A stretch of 64,000 nucleotides of DNA from Tamarix chinensis (GCA_030549775.1 CM060174.1:68345566-68409565), one strand, 5' to 3'. Shown: positions 47,722-61,568, counted from the first letter of the stretch. Notes: generated by a model from the letters alone, not told the origin. Numbers and translations are program-made.

Positions 47722-50700
47722 GTTATTTTTTTGGTAAGTAAGTGAAGATTATATTACTATCCAAAATAGGTGTTATTACATCCTATTGTCCTTCGAAGGA
47801 TTTCATCTCAAGATATACATGTAGAGAGTCTATTATTTTTGTAAGAGAAACAAAGGATTTACAATTATGTAGTGATGTTATACTGCTAGCAATATCTTGT
47901 ATCATTTGCTTCAAAATTGGTGTTGCTCGCCGTTGTTTCTGTTGGAAGATTCATGCATTTCTTTCCTGCCGAACATAATAAACCAGGGCTACTAAAAGAG
48001 CTCAAAGTGCTTTAAATTTCTCTTTTAGTCATCTTCTGTGTTATGCTGCCCAGTGAAGCTCCTGCTGCTAGTTTCTTATTGTATGACCTATGCTAAGAGT
48101 TTATATTATGGTGCTCCATATTTCCTTAACATAATTGCATTAAAAATATACGTGCTTCATTATTTCCACTTCTTCTTCACATATAATAGAGGTAGGATCT
48201 AATTGGAGACCAATCCTCTATAGTAAATCCTTGGTTGCAAACTACTCGTGTGCTACTAGCCATAGGGTGAATTTGTGTCTTGGTAAAACTATTCAGCCCC
48301 TTATAGTTCTATACCACCTAACTTGAGTGCCCCTGGGTCTTAAAATAGAGTAACATTTTGATATATTATATCTACCCTAGGCATAAGTTATTTTACCCTA
48401 ATATATGCCTTGAATAAAGCTCTCCATGGATTGCCTTAAGCTCATTATTTTTTTATCAACCATGAGAGATGAGGAGTAGATTAGGTTGTCTAAGCGCTTG
48501 TATGCTTGAAATAATATTCATGTGTCCACTTCACCCACAAGGTATCCTTCTACAAATTTAGTTGCCATAATAATTTTCCTACAGCAGCCTTATTCCACAC
48601 ATAGAGCATAGCAATCCCAAGGCCTCCTTTATATAAGGAGAGCATACAGTATTGCAAGAAACTAATGCATGTTTAGTAATGTGATTTGTACTTGACCAAA
48701 GGAAGGATCGACAATAGGCTTCAACCATTTTGATGACTTTCTTTGGCAGAATAAAAACTTGGCACCAATAGGCTTAAATTCCGTACAAAAATGATTTGAT
48801 GAGCTATAAATGACCAGCATAGCTGAGCATCTTCACATTCCATCCTTGTAATCTCTTCACTATTTTCTCAACAAGTGAAGAACATTGTGTAACAATTAGC
48901 CTACTACTATATAAAGGCACACCTAAGTAGGTTACTGGTAACTATCCCTATTCCATCTATAGTGTAGCCAATGACTAATTTAACTTCCTAATTTCATCCT
49001 CTAACAAAGCAAATACTCTTTTGGAGGTTAAGAGTAAGACCAGATAGAGTAGAGATATGATTATAAACCTCAATAAGCTTGACTATTGAAGTTGCATCAC
49101 CATGAACAAATAAAGATAGAGCATCTACAAATGATAATCCTATAATCTGGGCTCCCTTACATTTAGGATGACCTTTGAACTCTTTATCCAGCCATAGACC
49201 TTGTAGCAATTTGTATAAGGGCTCCACTAATAAGACAAAGAGCTAGAGAGATAAGGGATTTCCCTATCTCAATCCCTTCTTTATTGCAAAAGGTGGGTAG
49301 GTTGAACCATCAAACAAAATCGAGTAATGCATAGTACTCATACATGTCATCATAATTTTGATAAATTGCCAAGGGAACCCCAAACCATGCATAATCTACT
49401 CTAAAAAGCACCACTCAATAGAATCATATAATTTCCTAAGGTCCAACTTTAGCATGTAGAAAAGAGAGACATTCATTTGGTTGTATTGACTAACTAACTC
49501 ATGAGCCAGCAAGATGTTATCACCAATACCCCTGCCCTTTATAAAAGTTGGCTGATAGTAATCAATAATTGAGGGTAGAACAAGCTGCATTCTATTTGTC
49601 AAGATCTTAAATAAGATCTTATAAAGAACATTGTAGCATGCAATGGGTCTGAACTGTTCCACCTTGGTTGCAACTTCAACCTTTGGCACCAAAGTAAGTG
49701 CAGCAATGTTTAAACTCTTAGGGAAAGTGCCAAAACAAAAAAAAATCCTAAGCTATTCTCTATATTAATGGTCTTCTAGTAAAGGCTAGCACTTCTCATA
49801 CAAGATTCCATTAAATCCATCTAGTCCTAGTGCTTTATCACTGCCCATTTAAAAAACTTCTTGTTGCACTTAAGACTTTTGAACCAGATGTCACAAGTTC
49901 CTTTGTTGCTCACTGTCGAGTTTTCCTTCCCTGCATAATACTTCCTCATCAAGGTGTATTGTGGAAATGGCTGACGTTTCCAGAAGATTCTTATAGAATT
50001 CTATAAACTATTATTGAATAATCTTTAGATTAGTTATTATATTACTATTATGGTCTTGTATTCTGTGAATTTTATTCCTTTGCTTCCTTCCCTTAATTGA
50101 AGCATAAAAAAAATTGTGTTTTTTCACCAAGTTGAATCCATTGCAGTCTGGACTTTTGCTTGTAAAATCTCTCCTCATATAGAGAAAAGTGATGCAATGT
50201 CTAAAGAGCATCCTTTTAAGCCTAGCTTAGATTTGCATTCAGTGGATCAGTGGTGAGGCCTGCTAGATTTCTTACACTTTAGCTCCTGCTATTATGAATC
50301 TGTGGTCAATGCTACCAAACTTCTTTTCATTGAGAGTCTTTAGTTTCACCTTGAGTTACTTCAATTTTTGCTGAAGATCATTGATAGAGTTCCCCTTCTC
50401 GAGTTTCACCATGTGGTTCTTATAATAGTGTCAAACTCAGGACCAAGAGTCTATATGTTATAGAAATGGAATGGTCATTTGCCTAATTTTTGTCTATCCC
50501 CAAACATAAGTGTCATAGGAGAATACTCTGAGCTTAGAGGGGTATCAGAGATAACATGTGAGCTTGGGTACTAAGAGAACAATTCCACATTACCCAAAAT
50601 TATATCTAGTTTGAAATATATTCTACTACTCTCTTGCTACTTGTTTGACCATGTATAATGACATCCTATGTAGTTCATATTTATAAGTGATAGGTTTTGA

Positions 50701-51480
50701 AGGTAGCTCACAAAATTTGACATATCAATACGGTCAAGTAGGTCTTCTTGCAGTTCCTCAGAGGAAGATGCAACAACATTAAAGTCTCCTAATAACACCT
50801 AAGGTTCACCTCCAGGATGAGATTGAGAGAGCCACTACCATAGTGTCTTCCTACTAGTATTTATATTCAGTCCATAAATAAAAGTTAATATAAACTTGTG
50901 AGTATCAGTAATGCTTTGTACTCAACAAGTGAGAGCTTGATCACATGCCTCCATTTGTTGAAACACCCATTATTGAGGATCCCATTCTAACTAAATTCTG
51001 CCATTTACTTGGTAAGGGTAATTAAACAACCATTTTCAAGTTCTGACACATTACACCCCTTAGTTTGTTTTTCTTCCTTTGAATCGATTGGAGATTCCAT
51101 AAATGGTTACTCACTTTTTTTTACTGGAATCAGCACCGGACACTAGTGTTGCTCTCTTTTTTTTCTTAGCCATCGTCTGATGGGAATTAGGGAGCACATA
51201 CACAAGCATGTGTAGCATGCTTGGTCGTATTGATAAATATGGTAGTAGTAACATTGCTCGTTGTATTAATTGGTTAGGTTTAGCACATTACCTTGGTTAG
51301 ACCACAAAATTTAGGATGTTATCTTCAGTATAGGGTGTAATGATTTTCATACGGATGCTGTGAGTTTTTGGCTTGATTTTCCATGTAATTCACCAACACT
51401 AGATTAGCTGGATATTGCTCAAACAGATGATCTTCTCCACGATGAACATAGCATATTGTAGTTGCTAAAGTAATGGGATG
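47722..51480 (-). mobile_element. LINE (L1-type) inserted in Athila
   Basis: A non-LTR element of about 3.7 kb on the minus strand, 5' end near 51480, 3' end at a short oligo-T on the plus strand (47724-47731, the A tail). From 51170: MAKKKKRATLVSGADSSKKK. The endonuclease lies at about 50990-50300 (EACDQALTC, FIYGLN, LLGDFNVVASSSEE), RT at 49692-48990 and a zinc-knuckle-like C-terminus at 48300-48090 (LATKDLL, CEEEVEIMKHVYF). Stops throughout. It splits the Athila gag. Exact ends and a target duplication are not clear; TTAGTTAGTGG at the right and GTAAGTAAGTG at the left are similar but lie on unmatched sides. Confidence 0.8.
48990..49700 (-). pseudogene. LINE reverse transcriptase
   Basis: Minus strand. 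49692-49396 reads VPKVEVATKVEQFRPIACYN, then LYKILFKILTNRMQLVLPSI, IKGRGIGDNILLAHEL and LKLDLRKLYDSIEWCFLE, the classic L1 RT blocks. 49227-48994 reads GLSFVDALSLFVHGD, the YADD box equivalent with FADD changed to FVDA, then LIEVYNHISTLSGLTLNLQK. The catalytic Asp pair is lost, so the element is dead. Confidence 0.9.
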
Positions 51481-51489
51481 TTCCTCTAT

Positions 51490-52300
51490 TCTCTATACTT
51501 ATTAGTTAGTGGAAGCAATATATTTCAATAAGTTAGAAATAGATGATACCTCTACTCTCAGAGCTATAATGGAACATGCTTCAAATGCTCTTGCTAATTT
51601 TACCCTATGGACGCTCCTAGCACTACCCTACTACTGTTCATTGCAGGTTATGGTCTTAATGATATCATAGGCTTGATCATAGGTTTTGCTCAGTAGGCCG
51701 CCATTTGATGAAGCATCTACTAATTTTCATGCTTGAGGGTTTAGTCCATGGTAGTATGTTTCTATTTGAAACCAATAAGGGATTCTATGGTTTGGATATT
51801 TCCTCAACAATTCCTTAAACCTCTCATATGCATCATGAACTATTTTATCTTCTTCTATCAAAAATGATGTAATGTTACGCCTATATTTAACACTTTTGTT
51901 GGTAGGGAAATAATGCATGAGAAAATTTTGAACTAAGTCATCCAAGGAGGTGATTGAACTAGTTGGTAGTGAAGTCAGCTACTCCTTTACATAGTCTCTT
52001 TGGGAATAAGGAAACAACTTAAGTCACAAAGAGGTTTCTGTAACTCCTTGAATTTTAATGGTATCACTAACTTCCATAAAATATCTAAGATGAAGGTGTG
52101 GGTCTTCGATTGGTTAACTACTAAATTTCCCTATGGTATATAGCATGTGGAACATGATAGGTTTGAGTTCAAAGTAAGGGTCTTGGATTTTTAGATGGAC
52201 AATGATAGGATTAAGGTGGTCTTAGACTAGCACAGCATAATCTTGGATGGCTCGATTACAATCATCACCTATGGTTGGGCTTGAATTCCCATAGTGTTTA
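51490..52300 (-). pseudogene. Gag of the Athila-type element
   Basis: Minus strand. At about 52190-52060: FELKPIMFHMLYTIGKFS, EDPHLHLRYFMEVSDTIK, GVTETSL-LKLFPYSQRD. Then the open stretch 51945-51727: DDLVQNFLMHYFPTNKSVKY, ITSFLIEEDKIVHDAYERFK, ELLRKYPNHRIPYWFQIETY. It continues through VDASSNGGLLSKTYDQAYDI to IIALRVEVSSISNLLKYIAS near 51500, where the LINE interrupts it. Order and blocks are those of Athila gag. It is degraded by stops. Confidence 0.88.
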
Positions 52301-52661
52301 TATGTCAATGTGAGAGGGTGAGATCATGGGTAGTCCTTCCCTCTTATTTGTTGCCACACAGGCAGTCCATTCTTACCATTTTTAGGCTAGTGTTGGCCTA
52401 AATGACTCATGTTACTTAATTTTTTGAATTTTATCCTCTCCTTGATATTGTTGATGATGTAGGGCCACTTTAATCCTCCTTAGGTTGCACTCAATCTCTG
52501 GGTTGATTGATATTAGGACACTCTGATCAGTTCTGGTCATACAAGTATTAGTCCTTTAAAAACAAAAGAAACTAAAGTTACCAAAACTCTATTGTTAGCT
52601 ATGTACATGGAATTCCACAATATTCTATCCTTTAGTATGTAGCATTTCTCAAAATTCAAGT

Positions 52662-52679
52662 TCCCTAGCAACGAAGCCA
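52662..52679 (-). promoter_or_regulatory. Primer-binding site of the Athila element
   Basis: TGGCTTCGTTGCTAGGGA on the minus strand preceded by AAATTT, matching the typical Athila AAATTTTGGCGCCGTTGCCGGGGA start (tRNA-Asp primer) with a few changes. It places the 5' LTR directly to the right. Confidence 0.75.
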
Positions 52680-52684
52680 AAATT

Positions 52685-53724
52685 TTGGTGTGTGCTTAGT
52701 TGAATAATGCTTGATAGGGTAATAAAATAAATGCAGCACAACACAATTGTACAAGTATACATGGTTGATCCAAGTAATAAAGTAATTAATGAGTATCGAT
52801 CCCATTGGGAATGAATCAAAATATGCTTCAATAAAGTCAAGTGTTCCATGAAATTAACTACATAATGAAATATTGGTAGAGAGATAATCAAAATACAATG
52901 AAGTAAATGAGCACTTAGGAGTTCACAATATCAACACGAGATAGATAGAAAGGAAATAATAAAATAGAGTTGTTAGAGGGAAATTGCTTAACAATAATTG
53001 CATGTACCCTATGATAATTCATAGCATGTCAAGCTCAATAGATACTAATCCTTCTAAACTTATTAGATATCACTCGATAGTGAAATATACTCTAAGGCCA
53101 TCTTTATCACTGTGCATAGGCTAAGCCAATGTCACTTAGTGAGTTTTGGAAGATTAATAACAAAGTCACTTCACCTTTTGGTGTTAACCCTATTACCATT
53201 CATCATTGAAATTTCTGCTAACTATCACAGTCGATATAGAAATCATATAAGTGCCTAATATGGCCAACATTCAACCCATCAACAAATGAAGTTCAATAAA
53301 ATGAAATATCATTCAAACCAAACATGACAACAATGTTGTAGATTATAGCAGCAAAGGTTACTCAATCTTTTCCTCTCACCAAGGAGCTTAGCTAATGCAA
53401 AATCTCCTCTAGCCAAACAAGAAATTAGTGAAAAGAAATAAGGGAAGGGACTAGGTAGATTACATCAATCCAACCCCTATCTAGCACAATTATCTCCATC
53501 TTCTTTTTCCTTCCTTGGTATAGTGTTGTTAGTACTCTTTTCTTCTACCTTTATCTTCTAATCTCTCGTCACTATTTTCTTCTTCCCCTCATATTTCTAT
53601 AATTCTCTATCACTAGGGGTATTTAAAGGGTGCAAAATATGCAGGTTGGGATAGGTATCATCAGGTGCTGCATTAGGTGATCGTACCCGACGTCAGACTA
53701 TTGTACCCTACATCAGGTGGCAAT
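52685..53724 (-). mobile_element. Partial 5' LTR of the Athila element
   Basis: Minus-strand LTR 3' portion, including ATTCATTCCCAATGGGATCG (about 52794-52815), similar to the GATCG...CACAGGGA block common near Athila LTR ends. It runs to 53724, where chromovirus LTR G is inserted. I cannot confirm that the LTR continues beyond 56098. Confidence 0.6.
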
Positions 53725-54849
53725 TATAATACCCCAAATTTTAGAGGTACAAGGGTGATTATACTAATAAATGTACAAGATAAGTGTTAAAGGGTGTTTA
53801 TGTGTAGAAATAATATTTGGTGGTATTAGCATTTCATGTTTGAGTATAAATGGTGATAATATATAGAATAGGGGTATTTTGATAATTTTGGAGATGTAAG
53901 GATGATTATATTAATAGATATACATGCTAAGAAATAATTGGTGTTAAGTACAAAAATAAGGTTTGGTGGTATTAGTACTTCACAATTACGTGTAAATGGC
54001 GATATGTGGTATAGGGATATCTTGGTAATTTTAAGGTGCAAATGTGAGTTTTTCATGGGGGTGTACTTTTCATAGGGAAAATATTTATGTAGGAAATTAT
54101 AGTTTAGAGGTTAACCGTGGGGAGGAAAGTGTGTTTTGGGTGGTTAGTGTACTTCAAGGAGATTTTGTATGTGGGATGATGAGAAGGTGCATAGGGGCAT
54201 AAACTAGGGTTTCGAGGGATCAATCTTAAGGATAGAGCAAGTTGTGGGAAAAGGCCAAGGGATTTAGTTGAACATCGAAGTTGTGATGAGGGGTGTACAA
54301 CATGGAGGATATGGGTCAAGACAAATGGAGGGTAGACTTGTGTAAGAGAATGGGGTATGAAAGAAAAGAGGGAATATTAGGGTTTTTAGGGGTAACTAAC
54401 TAGGATGTCATTATCACATGTGTGAGTTGAGGAGTTGGGGTGGACATGGTGATGGTTCTTGAATCACGGGAGATGTAGACTATGCAATTAGAATTAGAGG
54501 AAAGGGACACCTAGGCCGGTATAGGGTTTCAAGGGGAAACCCTAATGGGTGATAGTGATCATAGGTAGAGAAACAGGAGAGCAGGTCTTGACCTATGAAT
54601 ATGAGGTTTCTAGGGTCACTATTAGGTAGGTGGAACATGTTGGGGGGTTCCAAGAGTGTTTAAAGGTTGTGAAAGTTCCAAGTCAAGGGATTAGGGGTTT
54701 CTTAAAGTCTAGGTTGGTCGAGTTGTAGTATGTCGGAAGTGTCTCTTGGGTTGTGCATGGATAAATGTGTGTTACATGGAAAATAAGATATGAATAAAAT
54801 ACTAATCACTTAAAATGGAATATCATTGATCCTAGCCCAGATGTAGGAT

Positions 54850-55430
54850 GATTATCGATCCACTGATTATAATAGTGGCTAAGTATATTTTTCCCTGAGA
54901 TAGTTAATCTCAGTCCATCGGTTATAATAGTGGTTGTCCCGAGCTCAATAAGTAAAACCCTTGAATGATACTAATATATGGAAAATACACTAATTACTTA
55001 TAGTGGAACACCACATGGGCTAGGATCAGATGTATGATATTTACCGATCCACCAGTTATAATACCCTAGGGTAGTATATATTTACCGGTCCATCGGTTAT
55101 AATAGTAAGGGTCCTAGGCTCAATAAGTAAAACCCTTGGATGATAATAATCTATGGAAAAAACACTAATCACTTAGAGTAGAACACCACGTGGGTCAAAA
55201 CCGAATGTAGGATGTTTACCAGTCCACCAATTACAATAGTGATCAGATGTGTTTTATCTAGGATGGTATATGATTACTGATCCACCATTTATAATAGTAG
55301 CCATATGCATTTTGCCCTGGAGTAGTATATATTTACCAATCCATCAATTAAAATAGTGGTCAGGCTTATTTTTCCTTGGGGTAGTTATTTCTAATCCACC
55401 GATCATAATAGTGAGCTCCCCGAACCACAT
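54850..55430 (+). repeat. Subrepeat array in LTR G
   Basis: About nine units reading CGATCCACTGATTATAATAG-like, often preceded by GTAGTATATATTTAC, with the CTCAATAAGTAAAACCC linker twice (54947, 55118). The unit has diverged from the CCGGC core to CTGAT/CGGTT, but the plan is that of the other copies. Confidence 0.8.
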
Positions 55431-55961
55431 GGATTTAAACCGAATGATGGGTAATTATGACACTAAAGGCTTGAATACAAATAACAATGAATGAACCAAT
55501 ATGTCCTACTGATGCATGAAGCTACCCAAATTATTATTGCATTTCAAATTATATATGTATTATTCCATGATTATATGTTTGATGTGTTGCATCTGGTGTG
55601 CTATATGCTAGCCTTATATGTTAGTCTCGTATAAAGTATTGCTCAATACTACAGTACTGAAGGGATTCCTTTCTTAGGACCCTAGCCTATTCAATGGGTA
55701 ATGGAATTTGTAGGTTAGATTGTATGCTCCCTTCAGGATTAAGAGCATAAGGTTATCTAAGGCATTGACCCATGATTCAAATCAGGAAGTATTTCTATGT
55801 CTTTCATAAAACTCTTTGTATTTCTTATCTATTATCATTTTCTTTGTAACCATGATTAATGGGTTTTCTTTAGAAGGTGAGCTAACCTTCCTAACTATTG
55901 CGCTACTATGATTTGTAAATGTATTCTTGAAATTTAATAAAAGTATGTTTTCTAGCCCTAG

Positions 55962-56007
55962 CACTTAGTATCAAAACGGTGGAAGGAAACTACTCTAGTA
56001 CTAAGTG
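55962..56007 (+). other. Conserved LTR hairpin, copy G
   Basis: CACTTAGTATCAAAACGGT, loop GGAAGGAA, ACTACTCTAGTACTAAGTG. The lower half of the stem is well paired, the upper half decayed. Confidence 0.75.
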
Positions 56008-56098
56008 TGGTAGTAGCACCCCTAAATTTTCTATACTTGCTTCCGTATAAAACTTTTAAAAATAAATTTTTTTACTAGTGAATTTTGGAGGTATTACA

Positions 56099-59000
56099 AC
56101 AATACTCTACAATGATCCTTAGTGAATGCTACCAAATTTGAAGAGGACATTCTTCTTCTTTTTTTCCACTGCAAAACCTTGATGGCTACCTGAGTAGTGA
56201 ATTCTAAAGTCTTAGTAAGGTGAGGATATTGTTTGATATGCTGCGTTGTAGCTATCCCTACACATGCTTTGCAATCAACTAAGTAAAAGCATCAAATTTG
56301 CGAGTTGTCTTTAGAATGTAAGTACTATCAGTTCATAGGATATTAGAGCTCTTTTCATGTTAAACTCAAGAGAGTCATGTGAGATCTCAAGGGGTGTAAA
56401 AATTGTTGAAAAGCACAACCTATAACTCCCTCATGTGGTAAAAATCATATTTGTAATGAAACTCAAAGGGTTCTTTAATCAACACAAATCAACTCATACC
56501 ATTCATATATTAAAAAAATCAAAAAGAGTTTTGCTTTTATAATTTCATATTCGAATCAAACTTTTCTAGTGCACAAGTTGTTCTTCATGTTTATCTATAG
56601 TGTCCACATAATTATAATTGTTATTTCTCTAGCTAGATCAAGATTTTCACTAGTGATTACTCACTTTCATATTTTTTTAAGTTAATATTCATATTCTATT
56701 CAACCAAAATCAATATCTAAAATACAAGTGAAAGTGGAGTGTTGTCTAGTATTTCTGAAAGAGGTTATTGAGATTATAGATTAATAAATCTAGAGAGGAT
56801 AGTAAGGTGAAGTGTGAATCATAAGAGCACATGGAGAGAATTATGAGAATTTTAATGAAACTATGTGCCATGAATATATGATGAACCTCTTGAAGAATTA
56901 TGTGGATACTTATCAAGTTTATTAATTAATTATTATTTAATTTTTTAATTAATTGTTAAGTAGCTTACTAAAATATAAGAGTTAATTAGATATAGTTCTA
57001 TCTTTTTAGAGTTTGATTATCTTTTGTGTATTCTTGAGTGGGGCATAGATTTACAAGTTGTGTGTTCTCTTTCTTTAATATTATTATGCATATTTGGTGT
57101 GGAATATTCATCATCAAGCAAGTATGAACCTATTTAAATCACGTTGGTTTCATAGATGAGTCGAATAAGAGTGAAGATTTAAATCATCAAGTAAATTTTG
57201 GGTGAGTTACTCTCTACTGTTGTCAATTCTTTGTGAGGAGGAAATTTAGAAACCCTATATATTTTTTGAATTTGGGATAATATATAGTTCAATAATTAAA
57301 ATCCACCATCATCCATTACATGCTTTCCTCTATATTCACATCTGCAACAATCAACATAACTAAAAAACTTCGTTATCTTCAACTTTTCTTTGAAACCCTA
57401 ACCCTAGAATCTTGGAACATCCATCACCACCATCTCCAACCATTATTTTCAACCATTAATTATGACCTTAATCATGATAATTACACCTTAAATAAACCCT
57501 CAAATAAACATTCTCCACCATCCACATAAAAAAAAAACACAAAAACCCTAACCCTATTTAGAGATTCTACTATTATTTTTTCATCTCTTTTTGGTTTTAC
57601 TTTTCCTTTCTTTTGTTCTTAATTACATTATTTTAGTGATGTGGGTTTCTTCTATGCATCACTTCTGGTTTATAATTGATTAGATTTTAAGTTGGCTAAA
57701 TATAACTATATCAATTCAAATTATCTAAGTTTTTGGTCAAGTAAAATTTATCATGGAATATATTTATTTTGATCATAATGGGTTAATATAGAATTTTGTT
57801 TTATTAGGCTAGGTTGATATCAAGTCAAGTTGCTAGTAGGTCAATTAGTTGTCAATTTTTGCGTTGCCTTGGGCTTGAATTTGATTTAGATCAAGTTAAT
57901 ATTAGTGAGGTTAATTATTAATTGGTCAAAATTGGGTCACATCAATAATGGGTTGTGTTTAGATCAAGTTATGCTAATGGATTTCTCTAGTTTTAACTAG
58001 TCGAGCCTTGGCCAAAAATGTTTGAATTGGGTAGATTAAATTAGTTTTCACCGCCTCTACTCATAACTCACTCCCAGCTTCTACATCCCTCCATTTTTCT
58101 TTAATTTTTATATTCTTTGTCTCTCACTAAATAAGTGAAATCAAAAGTCTAGATGTGAATCACTCATCTTCAACTATCTATTGTGGGGGTTAAGAAGCGA
58201 TGTTATGGAAAATTATTTTGTTTTATCCATATCAATTGCTATTGAAAATCAATTCAAAGTCTAGATTTTGCTCTAACTCTAACTCCTTCATTTTCTTTGT
58301 TGATGTGTCTCATAGGTTCATATTTTCTCTCTCTTTGAAATGAGACCCATAGGTTCTTCTAACTTTGATTTGGTTTTAGAAAATAAAACTAAAGTTTTGG
58401 TTGTGGATTAATGGTACATTACCCAAATATACCACTTGATCACTCTCTTGGAATCCTTAGACCATAATGAACTAGGTTCTGAAGATTGTAAGCGACTTGC
58501 ACTCACTTAATAAAAATATCTAGGGAAAAATGATCTTGTGTAGGTCAAATTGAAACTATCTCATTTAGATAACATTTGTCTTGTAGGAAGCTATTGGATA
58601 ATCATTAGTCTAGTTTCCTTCTAGATTATCTTGGCAACCTCATGACCATATAGAATTTTAATATTACAAATAGTAATTTCAATGGAATTTGATGGCTTTG
58701 TTGCTCGAAAATAGATTCCAAATCTAAATTATTTCTATTCTTTTTAATTAGGACTTTATGGTTTGTTGTCCCATTTTGTGTCATTCATCCTCTAATTTGG
58801 AGAAATAAGCGATAGTTGATTATGCTTAAAAACATAGTTCCATTATAAAAAATTATCATTAGTATTGATAATGCTTAAAAACATAGTTTATTATGCTTAA
58901 AAACATAGTTCCATTATGCTTAAAAACATAGGTCGTTTGGGTTTTGTCTATTTCAAATTATCATTAGTATTGATATATCCCTATTATTATTACCATTGAT

Positions 59001-61568
59001 TTATTATTATTAATTTTATTATTAATATTTTTTTTTCTTTATATGGTTCGCAAGGTTGTTGTAGACGTGTAGTTGATTTACTATTATTATTAGTGTAATT
59101 TTTTATTTTTTATTATTAATTCTATTATTAAAAATTATTGTTGGTTTTTGGTTTTTGGTGGGGTGGTATCATTCTTGTGGATGATGATGCTATCATTATA
59201 TTTGTTATCATTGTTATTGTAGTGGTGGTGGACATCATATACATCTATTGAGGCTGTTAGAGGGCAATTTGAATTTCATCGGTAAAAGCATGTATTGAAA
59301 CATATATTGGTGAAATAAAAATAGAGGCAACTATCAAAATGATATGGTACATATAATCGGACACGTCTTAACTCTAATAATGATAAATTTCAAATTCCTA
59401 AAATCTAGCTTTTTAGTGCAAATATTTATCTTAATTATTTATTTTACATTCCTGATTGATTTTTAACTTTATTAAATACTATCCTAAATTATTATTACAT
59501 GTATATATCTAATAAAATACTTTATTCACAACCTTATTTATTAACATAATAGCTAATTATTATTTCTTTTTGGATCCAAAATTCAATTTTAAAATGGTAC
59601 TTAAATAGAAATAAAACTGATGTTATATGCATAATAATAGATGAAAATATTAATTTTTTAACTACATAATAACATATGAAAAAATATTAATCTTGTTCTT
59701 AATTTTTTTTATCTCAATTCTTATAATTTTACTTTTTTTAATTAGTACATAAACCTCATATATTCATTTCTTCCCCTTCTTCTAACTTAATTAGTAACCC
59801 CCCCCCCTCCCGCATTATCATAAACTAGAAGTAACAGAAAGGATAAATTCCTCTTAAGTAATATAACATTGGACCTAAATTTACTTATGTACTTCTTATT
59901 TTAATTTTTTTAGTACCATCTTATTAATATATTTAATTTAAAACCACTAAAATAATAAAATTAATAAATTTTTTAATTTTTGAATGTGGAAAATGTTTAG
60001 TGATTTGAAATTTTTCTATATATTTTTTGTTAAAAAAAATATTCAGCATAAAAATGAAGGTAAATGAACCTAATTTCTTTGTTATTAAAAAAAATATTCA
60101 TGACATTATCTTTCTATGCAATATAATTTTTACCTATAAGACAAATAATACATTTAATATAAGATATGATGATTGGAGGACCAAAAATATGAAAGAAAAT
60201 AAAAAAATTGCTAAAATAATTAAAAAAATTGCACATACAGAGTGAATTTCACTAAAAAAATATTAGTTGAAAGAAACAAGTGCATTTCACTTTAAAAGGT
60301 GATGAGGGATGATAATAGATTGGGTATGAATCCAGTATCTCATATTTATTATTCAAACTAGATAAGAAAACATATAACCATATGTGTATCTAAATTTACT
60401 AGGTATTTTTTCCCTCATATATATATGCTTATCTATATCCTTTTATATATTCATCGAGTAATATCTATTAGGTTTAGGATAAAACCATGCATTTTAAATA
60501 AAAACTGTCTAATTTTATAATTAAATACTTTGATTTTTATAGATTAATTATATTTCAACCTTTAGCTTCAAAAAATATATTGAAGATTATATAAAAAAAT
60601 ATTAAAAAAATAATTTTATATCAATTAATCAGACGTAGCTATAAATACATATAGGAAGTTATATATAAATTTGGAGATTATTTATTCATGTTCATACTTA
60701 AAACCAATGAATATTTTTTTTTTCTATATCTAATAACTATATTTATTTATTTATATTTATTTACATATTAATTTTAATTAAATTTTAAATAAAATCTGTC
60801 CGATTGCGGGATGATCGCACACTCTTCAATATGTACATGATCCCACCCCATGACCAAGTCGAGGAAAAATACCTCCATGACCCATGAATATTTTTAAATA
60901 AATAAAACACTTTCCTCAAAAGGGTAAGAAAGGAAAGTGCCAAACAAAATATTAGCTACTTTATTCCTCACTTTCGATAGATTATTGCATAAATTCAACC
61001 CGTATGCATCGTTTTTAAATTTATTTTAATTACAATATATCTTTATTATATTTTAATATATGTTTATTATATCTTAATAAATATACAAAATATATATTAA
61101 AATATACTAAGAATATATTATAATTGTACTAAATGTATTGACGGTGTACTAATATAATTATAATATATTCTAAATACATATTTACTATGTTTATATAAAT
61201 ATACATAAAGTATACTAGATTTAAAAATAATATATCTAATTTCAAATTCAATAGATTGACATAATATTTTTTTTTATGCGAGATCATTTTTCAAATTTTA
61301 ATTAAAATGAGTGCTCCTTAAAGATGTGTTAAAATATCAACACCTTAAAAATTTGATATTTTGGTATAATAATGAATAAGTGTTGGTTTGGTATTAGAGT
61401 AATAAAGATAAAAAAAATATTTTATATTTTATATATTTTGTTTAATTTATTTAAATTTAAATATATTTATTCTAATAAATATTTTTTTTAAATTTTAATT
61501 TGGTTTAAAAAATATTTTATTAAAAATATATTTATTATTATTAAATATTTGATATAAAATATATAAAA
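56099..61568. other. AT-rich region without recognised genes
   Basis: No conserved protein domain on either strand. Contents noted: CCCTAACCC words near 57395 and 57545, TTA-rich tracts near 58980-59220, a local tandem duplication (58817-58975), a C9 run (59799-59807), and very AT-rich sequence from 59400 on. It may hold old repeats I cannot classify. Confidence 0.5.
58817..58975 (+). repeat. Local tandem duplication, ATGCTTAAAAACATAG unit
   Basis: The word ATGCTTAAAAACATAG occurs four times (about 58821, 58871, 58893, 58916), twice followed by TTCCATTAT. AATTATCATTAGTATTGATA occurs on both sides (58851 and 58956). This indicates a small stepwise duplication. Confidence 0.9.

Larger units (their letters stand above)
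53725..56098 (+). mobile_element. Solo LTR, copy G (short, divergent)
   Basis: Starts TATAATACCCCAAATTTTAG (TG changed to TA) and ends GGAGGTATTACA, with flanks GCAAT and ACAAT, a 5-bp duplication with one mismatch. At 2374 bases it lacks the pyrimidine-rich leader, TATA box and microsatellite field of the other copies. It retains the subrepeat array (54850-55430) and hairpin (55962-56007). It could be a deletion derivative or a distinct subfamily. It sits in the Athila LTR. Confidence 0.8.
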
